A stretch of 64,000 nt of DNA from Pochonia chlamydosporia 170 (taxonomy: Eukaryota; Ascomycota; Sordariomycetes; Hypocreales; Clavicipitaceae): positions 186,001-250,000 of the forward strand of contig NC_035791.1 in the NCBI RefSeq assembly GCF_001653235.2. The letters are read 5' to 3'. Position 1 is the first letter of the stretch; each line of letters begins with the position of its first letter. This document shows, piece after piece, positions 1 to 10,929 of the stretch. Below the pieces are notes generated by a model, which saw nothing but the letters and a program-made list of their open reading frames with translations, was not told the origin of the DNA and did no database searches. The position numbers and the translations under genes were made by a program.

Positions 1-2149
1 AATTCTTTCTAGTAAATTATAACCTTTTTAACTAAATAATACTATCTTTTATTAGCTTTCTAATAGTATTTATAATATTTACTATACTATTTACTATTTA
101 GTTAATATTATTACTAGTTTTATTATAGTTTAAAAGTAATATAATATTATACTTTTATTAGTTTATTATTCTTATTTAACTTATTATTATTATTAATATT
201 AATCTAGCTTATTATTATTACTATTTAGCTTATTATCTTTTATATTATTATTTATATTTAACTTAAAGCCTAAAAAGAATAAAAAGAATAACTCTAAGAA
301 TTCTCTTATTTTTATTAGTATTTTATAGTAATTATCTAAATACTTAGGATTTACTTATTATTATTTAATATATCTCTAATAAAGCTTAATTTATATTTTA
401 CTTATTACTTTTTTAAGCTTATTATTATTTTAATTTAAGTTATATTATTATATTATATATTTATATACTTATTTTTCTTATTTAATTTAACTTATTATAT
501 ATTTTATATATACTTTTAAGTAAGAAATAATTAATAATTAATATTATTTAAATTTTACTTTACTTAAGCTTATTATTTTCTTTAATTTAATACTATTTAG
601 ATTTATTACTTATTTGAATATCTTTTTATTATAACTTAAATCTTATAGGTATTTTAGTATTCTTTATAGCTTTTAATAGCTTTTATATTAGTTATATATA
701 GCCTATTTATTTTACTAGTATATTTCTTTATTATCTTTATTATAATATATTTTTAATAGTTAGAATTTTCTTAATCTTATATTTTTTATAGTACTTATTT
801 TTATTTTATTATTATAAGATTTAAGCCTAAATAAAAGTTTATAAGATACTAAAAGAAAATTAAGTTAATTACTATATATTTTAGTAGATTTATATAAAAG
901 ATATTATAAATACTTCTTAAAATATTTAGTTAAACTAATATAAGAATTAATACTTTTATTATTATATATTTTAGTATTATTTAGTTAAATTTTCTATATA
1001 ATTAATTAGTTTTATATTATAAAGATTTAATTATATTAGGTTATTTACTTAATAGTATTTTACTAGTTATTTATTATAATTTATATTTTCTTATTTTTAT
1101 TATTATTATATATAATTAATTATTATTTATATTAGCTTTTTTCTCTTTAGAAATAATATAAAAAGTATTAAGCTTATTCTTTTAAAAGGTTTAAAAGTTA
1201 ATATAATATTAGGTATAAATTAAACTAATTTTAAATTATATATATAAAAGGTATAATTAAAACTTATTTTAGTTATAAATAAGTCTTTATTATTAAAACC
1301 TAATTAGTAAGATAAAAGATAAATAAGCTAATAATACTAAGAAAAGCTAATTATTATATATAAGATTATTTATACTTTTTAGTTTATATATTTTATACTT
1401 TATTAGCCTAAAATAAATAACTTTAAAAGCTTAAAGTAACTTAAAAAATAGTATACTTTTATATAATTAATTAATAATAATTATTATCTTTATATAATCT
1501 AAATAATTAAAAGTCTTTTAATTATCTAAATTAAATAATATTTAATTATTTTAGTCTTTCTAAAGACTTTAGTAATTTTATTTAATAGTATATCTTTATA
1601 AGATATAATTTATAGTAAAAAAGAAACTTTTTAGCTAAATAATTAAAAGTCTTTTAATTACTCTAAATTAAATAATATTTAATCTTTAATTACTTTAGTC
1701 TTTTTAAGAGACTTTAAATATTATATAATAATATATCTTTATAAGATATAACTTATAATAAAGAAAAATACTTTTAATTAATAAGAAATATAATAAATAA
1801 ATATTAAATATATTAAATAAATAGCTTAAATTAAAAAATTATAATTAAGTTTATTAATTAAGATTTATCTAGCTAAAAAGTATTAAAAGTTATTTTAAAA
1901 GAGACTAATTATAAATAATAAGTAATATATTATTATTTTACTTTTTTTATCTTTTATTTTACTTATTTAAATATTTACTCTAACTCTAAGAAAGAGAAAA
2001 AGATCTCTCTTTTATTTATATAATAGCTATAAAATTAAATAAAAATAGTAAGTTCTTATATTTTATTCTCTTATTAGCTTTTAAGTATAAGTAATTTTAC
2101 TTATATAATACTATTATTTATTTATAAATAATATATTATAAGTAAAAGC

Positions 2150-2507
2150 TATTTAATACTTATTATAATATATAACTTTAACTCTAAAAGATATTTATTT
2201 AGTTAACTTATAATTAATATTATCTATTTAGAAAAGCTATAGAACTACTACTAGATATTTTTAAAGTATTCTATATAAGCTTTAGCTGCTATTATAGTTA
2301 TTACTTTAAGCTATATATATTTAGATAGGCAGTCTATAATAACTATAAGATAGTATAGTATTGTCTAGTCTTTAGCTAGTAGGTCTATTATAAAGTCTAC
2401 TAAGATCTATAACTAGTATTAGTCTAGCGCTAGTATAGGTTATAGTAAGCCTTATCTTAAGTATTAACTTTTATACTCTTTATAATAATAATAATTCTAT
2501 ATAAATC
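2150..2507 (-). pseudogene. Ty3/gypsy integrase fragment, RIP-degraded and truncated
   Basis: Read on the minus strand from 2507 downward, the sequence follows a retroviral-type integrase. First come the end of the HHCC zinc-binding region and the linker GLLQP (2450-2436, with Q as a stop). Then the catalytic-core start reads VDFI-DL (about 2400-2380), followed by VIIDCLSKYI (about 2343-2312, consensus VIxDRLSK) and a block resembling TTxAAExxxEYF. Several Q/W codons are TAG or TAA, as expected from RIP. The upstream part of the polyprotein (RT, RNase H) is missing because the frame runs directly into the telomeric tract at 2508. The exact lower boundary is uncertain. Confidence 0.8.
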
Positions 2508-2611
2508 TTAGGTTTAGGGTTAGGTTTAGGGTTAGGGTTAGGGTTAGGGTTAGGGTTAGGGTTAGGGTTAGGGTTAGGGTTAGGGTTAGGGTTAGGGTTA
2601 GGGTTAGGGTT
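2508..2611 (+). repeat. Interstitial telomeric (TTAGGG)n array
   Basis: About 16-17 tandem units of TTAGGG, with two TTTAGGG-like variants at the left edge, read 5' to 3' on the plus strand. In this orientation the array matches a right-hand chromosome end, although unique DNA continues to the right. It abuts the gypsy integrase fragment directly. The array is nearly perfect, unlike the RIP-ruined DNA around it; it contains no CpA, so RIP could not alter this strand. Confidence 0.97.
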
Positions 2612-2689
2612 TCTCTTATAGTATTTAATATTTTACCTAAAATTTAGAGAGAATTTTACCTAGAGTTATATCTAGTTAAAATTAAAGAG

Positions 2690-3010
2690 AGAGTTTAACT
2701 TAATACTTATTATTTAGTAAAAAGAAAGAAAAGTATTTAACTTTTTATATAATAATTAGTAAAAAGAGTATTTAATTTAGTACTTATTATCTAGTAAAAA
2801 GAAAAGAAAGTATTTAACTCTCTAAATAATAATTAGTAGAGAGAGTATTTAACTTAGTACTTATTATCTAGTAAAAAGAAAAAGAGTATTTAACTCTCTA
2901 GATAATAATTAGTAGAGAGAGTATTTAACTTAGTACTTATTATCTAATAAAAGGAAAAAGAGTATTTAACTCTCTATTTAATAATTAGTAAAAATAGTAT
3001 TTTACTTAAT
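2690..3010. repeat. Degenerate ~77-bp tandem repeat
   Basis: About four diverged copies of an AT-rich unit containing TTAACTTAGTACTTATTAT and, half a unit later, ATAATAATTAGTA follow each other from roughly 2695 to 3000. Spacing is about 76-80 bp. No coding potential is visible. It lies just inside the telomeric array and belongs to the minisatellite-rich stretch 2.6-5.2 kb. Confidence 0.75.
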
Positions 3011-3129
3011 TTCTAATAGAGAGATTATTCTAGTGTATTTTTAGTATTTATCTTTATATTTAGTATTTAATTTACTATCTAAAAGAGAGAGGCTTTTACT
3101 TTATAGTTAGTATTTAAATTTATACTTTT

Positions 3130-3600
3130 AAAAGCTAGCTAATCTAAGCTCTCTTTTATAGCTAGTAGCTCTAAGCCTTAGAAAAGCTAGCTAGTCTAAG
3201 CTCTCTTTTTGGGCTAGTAGCTCTAAGCCTTAGAAAAGCTAGCTAGTCTAAGCTCTCTTTTATAGCTAGTAGCTCTAAGCCTTTTAAAAGCTAGCTAATC
3301 TAAGCTCTCTTTTATAGCTAGTAGCTCTAAGCCTTAGAAAAGCTAGCTAGCTTAGACTCTTTAGTAGCTAGTAGCTCTAAGCCTTAGGAAAACTAGCTAA
3401 TTTAAGCTCTCTTTTATAGCTAGTAGCTCTAAGCCTTAGAAAAGCTAGCTAGTCTAAGCTCTCTTTTATAGCTAGTAGCTCTAAGCCTTAGAGAAACTAG
3501 CTAGTCTAAGCTCTCTTTTATAGCTAGTAGCTCTAAGCCTTAGAAAAACTAGCTAGTCTAAGCTCTCTTTTATAGCTAGCAGCTCTAAGCCTTAGAAAAG
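3130..3600. repeat. 52-bp tandem minisatellite, nine copies
   Basis: A unit containing CTAAGCTCTCTTTTATAG and TAGTAGCTCTAAGCCTTAG recurs with its end near 3180, 3232, 3284, 3336, 3387, 3439, 3490, 3542 and 3594, a period of about 52 bp. Copies differ by few substitutions and are rich in AGCT/CTAG palindromes. It passes directly into the next 25-bp repeat, which reuses the GCTAGCTA core. Confidence 0.9.
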
Positions 3601-3800
3601 CTAGCTAACCTAGACTCCCTAAAAGCTAGCTAACCTAGACCCTAGAGAAGCTAGCTAACCTAGACTCCCTAAAAGCTAGCTAACCTAGACCCTAGAGAAG
3701 CTAGCTAACCTAGACTCCCTAAAAGCTAGCTAACCTAGACCCTAGAGAAGCTAGCTAACCTAGACCCTAGGAAAGCTAGCTAACCTAGACTCTCTACAGA
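3594..3800. repeat. 25-bp tandem repeat with alternating subtypes
   Basis: Units of 25 bp beginning GCTAGCTAACCTAGAC alternate between endings TCCCTAAAA and CCTAGAGAA, giving a 50-bp higher-order period for about four rounds, followed by less regular copies to about 3840. It appears to derive from the same GCTAGCTA core as the neighbouring 52-bp repeat. Confidence 0.88.
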
Positions 3801-4129
3801 AGCTATCTGCTAGCTCCCCCCCCTAAGCTGGCTAACCTAGACCCCCTTTTAGAGCTGTAAGTCGATTTTTTTGTTTTCTAGTACTAATTATTATTGCGGA
3901 AAATAAAAAGAGGCTTGCGAAGCTAGGGAGGCGAGGCTAGAGCCCCAATTAGGTTGGTAGGTTAGTAAGGGGGGGCAACAGAATAGTGCGCATAGAGGCC
4001 CTTATAGAGGATTTAGAGGGAAATAGAGTGCTAGAGGCTCTATAAGAGGGAATATAGGGGGAAATTTACAGGGCTTCTAGGGGGAAAGGGTGCTAGGGGC
4101 TCTCTAGGGTAGGATTATAAGCTCTATTA

Positions 4130-4920
4130 GAGGGAATACGGAGGACTGTGAGGGAGACTGGGAAAGCGGGCTTTAGGGACTGTGAGGGAGACTAGGGATA
4201 AGAGCTCTAGGGGAAGAGGGATTCCAGAAACTATTTGAGGGACTGTGAGGGAGACTAGGAAAGAGGGCTCTAGGGACTGCGAGGGAGACTGGGGAAGAGG
4301 GCTTTGGGGACTGCGAGGGACTGTGAGAGAGACTAGGGATAAGAGCTCTAGGGGAAGAGGGATTCTAGGGACTATTTGAGAGACTGGGGACTATTTAAGG
4401 GACTATGAGGGAGACTGGGGATAAGGGCTCTGGGGACTGTGAGAGACTGTGAGGGAGACTGGGAATAAGGGCTCTGGGGACTGTGAGAGACTGTGAGGGA
4501 GACTGGGAATAAGGGCTCTAGGGACTGCGAGGGACTGTGTGAGAGACTAGGGACAAGAGCTCTAGGGGAAGAGGGATTCTAGGGACTATTTAAGGGACTG
4601 CGAGGGAGACTAGGAATAAGGGCTCTAGGGACTGTGTGAGAGACTGGGAATAAGAGCTCTAGGGGAAGAGGGATTCCGGGGACTATTTAAGGGACTGTGA
4701 GGGAGACTGGGAAAGAGGGCTCTAGGAACTATGTGAGAGACTGGGAACAAGGGCTCTGGGGACTGTGAGAGACTGTGAGGGAGACTGGGGATAAGGGCTC
4801 TAGGGACTGCGAGGGAGACTGGGAAAGAGAGCTCTAGGGACTGCAAGGGAGACTGGGAATAAGGGATTTTAGGGACTTTGTGAGAGACTAGGGATAAGGT
4901 ATAAGGGGCTTCCGGAAAAA
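4130..4920. repeat. Purine-rich imperfect minisatellite
   Basis: Many irregular copies of a G-rich unit built from GGGACTGTGAGGGAGACTGGG and a variable spacer such as AATAAGGGCTCTA, period roughly 33-35 bp, fill this stretch. The plus strand is strongly purine-biased. A minus-strand open frame at 4625-4948 encodes only a Pro/Ser/Leu repeat produced by the minisatellite and is not considered a gene. Contrast with the AT-rich surroundings is marked. Confidence 0.85.
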
Positions 4921-5025
4921 TAGACCGTTTTTGGGAACTAGAGAGCATTTAAGGCTTAGAGGGTTCTAGGGATTTCTAAGACTCTAGGGTTAGGGGCATC
5001 TAGAAGATAATAGAGTTTTATAAAG

Positions 5026-5175
5026 GGGACTTTACAGGCACTTAAAGAAGAGGGAATCTGGGGACTTTACAAGCACTTAAAGAAGAGGGAATCTAGGGAC
5101 TTTACTAGCACTTAAAGAAGAGAGATTCTAGGGACTTTGCTGGCACTTAAAGAAGAGAGATTTTAGGGACTTTAT
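5026..5175. repeat. 35-bp tandem repeat, four copies
   Basis: The phrase GGGACTTTAC/GC recurs at 5026, 5061, 5096, 5131 and 5166, each followed by GCACTTAAAGAAGAG, an exact 35-bp period. It seems a sister of the preceding purine-rich minisatellite. From 5176 to about 5360 related GGGGGAATTTACAGGGG-like phrases continue without a regular period. Confidence 0.9.
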
Positions 5176-5939
5176 AGGGGATAATAGGGGGAGGCTTACT
5201 ATTAAATTAGAAGGCTTTTTCTAAGAATTAATACAAGATTTTACAGGGAATAATAGGGGGAGGCTTATAAATAAATTAAGAGGGAATTTACAGGGGAAAA
5301 TAGGGGAATTTACATGGGATAATAGGAGCTTTCTTGCAAGAGATAATAGGGGGAATCTGCCTATTAATATCTAGGTTTTCCCTTAGCTTTTTCCCTTCTT
5401 TCTCTCTATCTCTATCTTCTTTAGTTTTAAGAGTCTAGCTTCTTAGCTATCTCTTCTGCTTTTAAGCTTCTAGCTTCTAGCTTCTAGCTTAGATATCTAA
5501 GATATCTAGTATCCTATATCTAGCTATAGCTCTAAGTTTCTTAGCTTTCTTGCTTGCCTCTTTACCTCTTTTTTCCCTATCTCTTATAATAGATCTAGCT
5601 TTACTATTCTATCTGCCTCTTTTATCCCTCTTTATCCCCTCTTATATATTTTTTATACACTCTTTATCTCTCTTTTCTAGCCTTTTTTATGTAAATTAGT
5701 GCATTTTATATACTATTCTATATAAATCGCTAGGATGCTATACCCCTGCCCCTCTTATAGGAATATCTATATAAATATCTTAGACCACATTAGGAAGAAC
5801 CACCCTATAAACTAATATATAGACCTAGATTTATAGCCTCTAGAACTTACTAGATGCTCTACCTATAGTATAGCCTATAAAGGGAAGCTAGGAATCTAGA
5901 CGCACTAAAGCAAGGTCTACGGTATCCTAGGGAAATTAA

Positions 5940-8900
5940 ATATTTCTACCCTCCTATGAGTCCCTTCCCTATCCTAGCCTTTCGCAGGGCCCTTTAGAGA
6001 GCTCTCTAGCCAGCTATCTTCCTAGCTGTCTTCCTAACAGACAGCTAGCTAGCTAATTAGCCAGCTATCTAGTTAGCTAATTAGGACCTTTTTGGGTTAG
6101 AAGGAACCCCCTTCCAGCTAGCTAGATGGAAGGGCCTAGAATTAGGTTCCTAGCTATTAAAGAAGGACCCTACAGCTTCTAGCCCGCATGCAAGCTAGCA
6201 ATAGGAAGAGACTCGCAAGAACCCTATCCCTAGACATTAAAAGACCCTAAACCTAGCCCCAAAGACAGACCCTCCTAAGGGAGGAAGACTCGGATGCCTC
6301 CCAGAAAGACGCCCGGGAAGACGCCTGGAAAGACGCCCAGAAAGACTCACAAGATAACTCCCAGGACGACTCCCAGGACGACTCCCCGAAAGACCCCTAA
6401 TCCTGCACCTAGCTAAGAACCTAATTCGCGTTCTCTTCGGATTCCCTTCCCTCTATTTAAGCTATCAAAAGCTAGATAGAGAGGGAAAATAGGGCCCCTT
6501 TAGCTTGGGAATTCTTAGAAGACCCCCCATAATACCCGTTGTCTCTAAAGGCCCCCCTAGGGTCTTCTAGTCCGTTAATAGAAGAGATTATCTTAGCTTT
6601 CTCGCAGGACTCTTCCCTAGGGCCCTCCCAAGAGACAGACTCTCTCCCTTTCCCTCCCTCTCTATCTAATCCCTTTATTATTCTAGACCTCCCTATAGCA
6701 AGCCTAGCTGCCTAGCATAACAAGATTATAGCCTCCCTCTTAGAGGCTCTCTCTATAAAAAGACTGCTAGCCTTCTCTAAGATCCCTATCCCGGAAAAGA
6801 GGCTCTACGCGAGGCATATAGTGCTTTTTATAGCGGCTGTAAAGAGGTCTACAGAGGGATTCCTTAAAAAACCCTCTAAAAGAACCCTTCTTCCCATCCT
6901 AGTCCTTTCCTAGCTACTAGGACTAGACCTTTAAAAGGATCAAAAGATAGGATAGATCCTAAGGGGCTTCCCTAAAAACCTTAACTCTATTAACCTAGAA
7001 GCCTCTATCCCTCTAGAAGACACCCCAACACAGCGGACACTAGCAAGACAGGCTATTAAGCTTCTAGAGAGGGGATTTCTAGGGAGAGCTGCTAAGGCTC
7101 TCTATAATAGGACTCCCATTACAGAGAATACCAAGGAAAATAGGGCCTCCCTTAGGGAAAAACACCTAATAGGGCCTAAAAACCCCTTTAATAGGAAGGC
7201 AAGGCCCACAGCAGGATAACCTATTATAAAGGAAGCTATCCTAGAAGCTATCTCCTCTATAAGCAGGGAAAAGGCACCCAGTCTTAGCGGCTAGGATAGG
7301 TCCCTTATAGATATAGCTACTAGAGATGCTAGCTTTCTGGGATTTCTAAGGCTACTAGCCAATATAATCAGGCAGGGCATAGCACCTAAGTTATTCCTGC
7401 TCTGTGCTGCCCGCCTTATTAGGCTAGAAAAGACGGGAGGGAGGGTCTAGCCTATCGCAATAGAGGACCTTCTTTACTAAATAGCTACTAAGGCTATCCT
7501 AGTTAGGGCCTTTAAGACAGAGATGCTGCTACCTACCTAGCTAGAAGTTTACAACCTAGAAGGGGTAGAGCCTATTCTCTTTCTGCTATAGAAAGCCCTA
7601 GCTAGAAGGAACCCTAAGAGCTATAAAAGAGTCTTAATCCTAGACTTAGTAAACGCCTTTAACTAGCTAGAAAGAGGGGCTATCGCGGGAAGCACCCTAA
7701 AATACACTCCTACTCTCTATAAGATAGTTACTTAGGCCTATAATAGCCTATCCCTCCTTATTATACCTTCTAGAACTGCCCTAGCCTCTAGCAAAGGAAT
7801 TTAGTAAGGGGACCCTCTAGGTTCCCTTCTATTCTCCCTAGGAATCTATCTAACGCTAGAGACTCTTGCTAAGGCTCTTCTAGACGCCCTTATTATGGCC
7901 TACCTAGATAATATCTTTATCTTAGAAAAGGACCCAAAGGGAGAGACCCTAGATATTGTCTAAAGGGTCTTCTAAAAATCCCCTACCTCTCTTAATTGAC
8001 AAAAGAGCAAGAAAGCCTCCGTGGAATCCCTTAGAAAGGAAGGACTAGCTGCCTTAGAGTCCTTTATAGAACCTCTAGCTGCTAGAAGGTCCTTTCTAGA
8101 GGGAAAGATTAAGGACTTCTAGAGGGTTCTAGCTCTCCTAGAAGGAATCTCTAAGCAGTATTTCCTGCTGCTTCTTAGGGGAAGTATACATCTTCTTCTA
8201 AGGTATCTTCTAAGACAGCTAGACCTAGCTAGTCTTAGGGACCTTTAGAGAAAGCTTAACTCCCTTATTTGCAGCTAAATTAGGGCTCTAGCTACTAGGG
8301 CTACTAGGCCTCTAGCCTCTACAAGCTATAGGGACCTAGAACCTTCTAAGAATAGGATAAATCCCCTCCTAATAGGTCTCCTAGCTAGGGAGAGAGGCCT
8401 TAGAATTCCTCTCCATACAGACCTAGCCGACAGAATCTTCCAAGCAGCTAGAGCAGCCTCCTAGCTAACGCTAGACCGAATTCTAGGACGGATTCCCACA
8501 GCTAGCCCTACTAAGGTCCTGTCTGTTTAGAAGGTCTTAGCAGAAGCTAATTCTAGCGCTCTTTCCTTCCTAGATTCCACCTTAGACCCCTCTAAAAAGA
8601 GAGCTAGAGTGGAAAACACTAGCTATCTAGGGCGAAAGTGGCTAGATATGCTGCCTACTGCAAAGACCCTCTGTCTTACAGACCTAGAAGTCACAGAATC
8701 CCTTTATAGCTAACTGCTTCTTCCCGTAGGAAATAGGGATAGCCCCTATAGCTATTATAGGGCTCTAGCCTCTATTAACTATAAAGACTGCTATAAGGCA
8801 GCAGATAGAAAGTAGACCTCCCGCTATAACTAAGTTACCTGTGCCCTTATAAAAGCACTATCTAGCTAGGCTAGCTTGGAAGTTAGGAAAGAACCCTCTA

Positions 8901-9337
8901 ATCTAGCAGAAGGCATTTAGAAGAGACCCAATTTTACAGTTGCCCTATCTAGCACTAAGTACTTCTATAACGTATAGATAGTAGCTGTAAATAAGGCCTC
9001 CTGTAGGGAAGACCCCTATAGCACTCTTTCGGAAGCTACAGCTAAGAAAAGCCGGAAATACAGGGTTTTAGGGTCTACCTTTAGGCCTCTTATTTTTTTA
9101 GCTAGGGGCCTTCTAGAGAAGGTCTCTGCTAAACACTATAGGGAAATTTAGGATGCTGTAGGCCCTACTGCTTCTACTTAGATGGATAATTCCGTTGGGA
9201 TTACACTAGCTAAGTATAGAGCTCACGTAGCTCTCTCTATTAGTAGGAAAAAACCACCCATAGAAGAGGCTAGCTAGCTTGCAACGCGGACCTAACTAGC
9301 GAAGAATAGAGCATCTAAGGCAGCTAAGGCTACCTAA
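5940..9337 (+). pseudogene. Non-LTR retrotransposon polyprotein with reverse transcriptase, RIP-degraded
   Basis: From about 6182 to the stop at 9335-9337 one frame is kept without an indel, interrupted only by TAG/TAA/TGA at former Q, R or W codons. It has an acidic D/S/Q repeat region (about 6290-6400), then a reverse-transcriptase domain. Motif A reads VLILDLVNAF (7631-7660). Motif B reads GI-stop-stop-GDPLGSLLFSL (7796-7840), the stops standing for QQ or RQ. Motif C reads AYLDNIF (7898-7918), the second catalytic Asp now Asn. The C-terminal part ends KAAKAT. The motif style is that of LINE-like elements of fungi. Frame may extend upstream to about 5800. The element lies between two telomeric tracts. 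Confidence 0.85.
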
Positions 9338-9344
9338 TTTCCTA

Positions 9345-9560
9345 TCCCTTCTTTTTCTTCCCTTCTTTTCCTTCCCTTTCCTTTCCTTTCCTTCTTTTCC
9401 TTCCCTCTACCTATTTCTTCCCTCTACCTATTTCTAGTCTCTATATCTACCTCCTACCTATTAACCCTAGTCTCTCTATTTCTATCTTTCTGTCTATCTA
9501 TTCTCTCTTTACTATTCTCTCTACCTTCTCTATATACCTCTAAGGTTCTCTAAAAAACCT
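9345..9560. repeat. Polypyrimidine tract after the retroelement
   Basis: A long C/T run made of CCTTTCC- and CTTCCC-like words (densest at 9345-9430, continuing more loosely to about 9560) follows the retroelement stop codon. It may be the element's 3' untranslated region. There is no coding potential. Confidence 0.7.
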
Positions 9561-9657
9561 CTCTTTTTATGTACTTAGTTTGCTAGCTTTCCTTTTGTAA
9601 CCTATCTATCTAGCTTAGTTAGAATTAGTCTAGCAAGATAGCTTTTAGATAATAATG

Positions 9658-9682
9658 CTAACCCTAATCTAACCCTAACCCT
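9658..9682 (-). repeat. Short degenerate CCCTAA telomeric tract
   Basis: About four units of CTAACC/CTAATC/TAACCC on the plus strand, the complement of the telomeric repeat at 2508-2611. The orientation is that of a left chromosome end, so the two tracts point toward each other. An A-rich (AAATAT)n-like tail follows at about 9727-9770. Confidence 0.75.
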
Positions 9683-10089
9683 GCCCGCGACCCTTGCCGA
9701 TGTTAAGAGGGTTAAGAGGCTTCAAAAAAAAATAAATATAAATATAAATATAAAGAAAGAAAGAACTAGTTAGGTAACTATAAAATAAATAAGTATCTAA
9801 AGCTAAGGAGAAAAGGAATAAGAGTACAGAAAGGAAAGAGCTTATAGAGCTCTTATAGGCTTATAAGCTTATTGCTAGTAGTTAATTAGTAATAAGGCAA
9901 GAGATAAAGGCAAGAGCGCAAGCTAAGCTACTATTAGGCTTAGCTTATTATACTGCTCCCTTTCTAGCTATTAACTTGCTTTACCTTTTTAGCTACCCTA
10001 GACTAATTCTAGCTCTTCTCTTTATAGGATCTTGCTAGCTAGAACTAGCTTATTTTAGTTAGTAAGTAAAACTGCAATAAAATTATATA

Positions 10090-10927
10090 TGTATATATAA
10101 TAAAGCCTTATTCTAAACTAGCGTAATCCTTAATTACTATATAACTATACTAATATATTACTCTAATCCCCTACTTTACTATTTATACCTCTTAACTACC
10201 TACTCTTCTCTCCTTAACCCTATCCTTATTATTATTACTAGGGCTGCTGCTGTGTAGCTAACTTTCCTAACTTGCAGGTTATATCCTACTGCCTCTAAGG
10301 TTAGTTATAATATTATTCCTAAATCTAAATAATAGTAAAATGCTATATATATTAATACTTATATATAACTAGCTACTACTCTAACTTATATTTAACCTTC
10401 TTATTTAGGTTTAGAGCTATAGTGTGTAATACTAGTCCCTTCTAAGCCTTCTATGTTAAATATCCTAGCGTTTTCTTTATAGCAGCCTGTGCCTCCTTAA
10501 AAAGCTCCTTTCTATAAAGCGCATAGAATAGCACTTACGTCTATATCTAGTTCACCTTAAACTCTATTAGCTACTCTAGTTAATATCTTACTCTATCTAG
10601 TTCTTATATATAATATTCTTACCTGCCTTCTATCTCTATAACCCTACTCTTACTAGACGCCTTCCTACTAGATAATGCCTTACTAGAACCTGCCTTCCTA
10701 ACCTTTCTGCTACTTAAAAATTCAGCTACTAGCTCCTAGTCTTAAGGCTCCCGTTAAATCCTCTTATAACTGCTTCTTTGCAGTCCTTCTTACCCCTATG
10801 CCTTGCCTTTACTATCTAAGATAGAGGTATAAGAACTACTCTTACTATTGCTACTGCCTTGCAAGTTTTTACTCTTCTTAGGAAAAGAAGGTAGCTAGAT
10901 TATCTTATTGCTATTAATACTAGACAT
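10090..10927 (-). pseudogene. Relic of unknown coiled-coil/glutamine-rich protein
   Basis: An ATG at 10927-10925 opens a minus-strand frame that stays in register for at least 225 codons, broken only by TAG/TAA/TGA at presumed Q/R/W codons. The first third is Ser/Lys-rich. The middle is charged and helical (pattern like QELDRVRYQLEQLIEF, with Q restored by inference). Near 10252 three CAG codons are followed by CCC and then one TAG and four TAA codons, apparently a former polyglutamine run. No family is recognised. It could be a transposon protein or a subtelomeric gene; the 3' end is uncertain. Confidence 0.55.
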
Positions 10928-10929
10928 GC

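Noticed and set aside
3130..3840. Regularly spaced repeats that could suggest a CRISPR array
   Set aside because: Units are directly tandem with no unique spacers, and the organism is a eukaryote by intron structure and gene families.
4625..4948. Minus-strand open frame of 107 codons rich in Pro, Ser and Leu
   Set aside because: It is the translation of the purine-rich minisatellite; the repeat, not selection on protein, explains the open frame.
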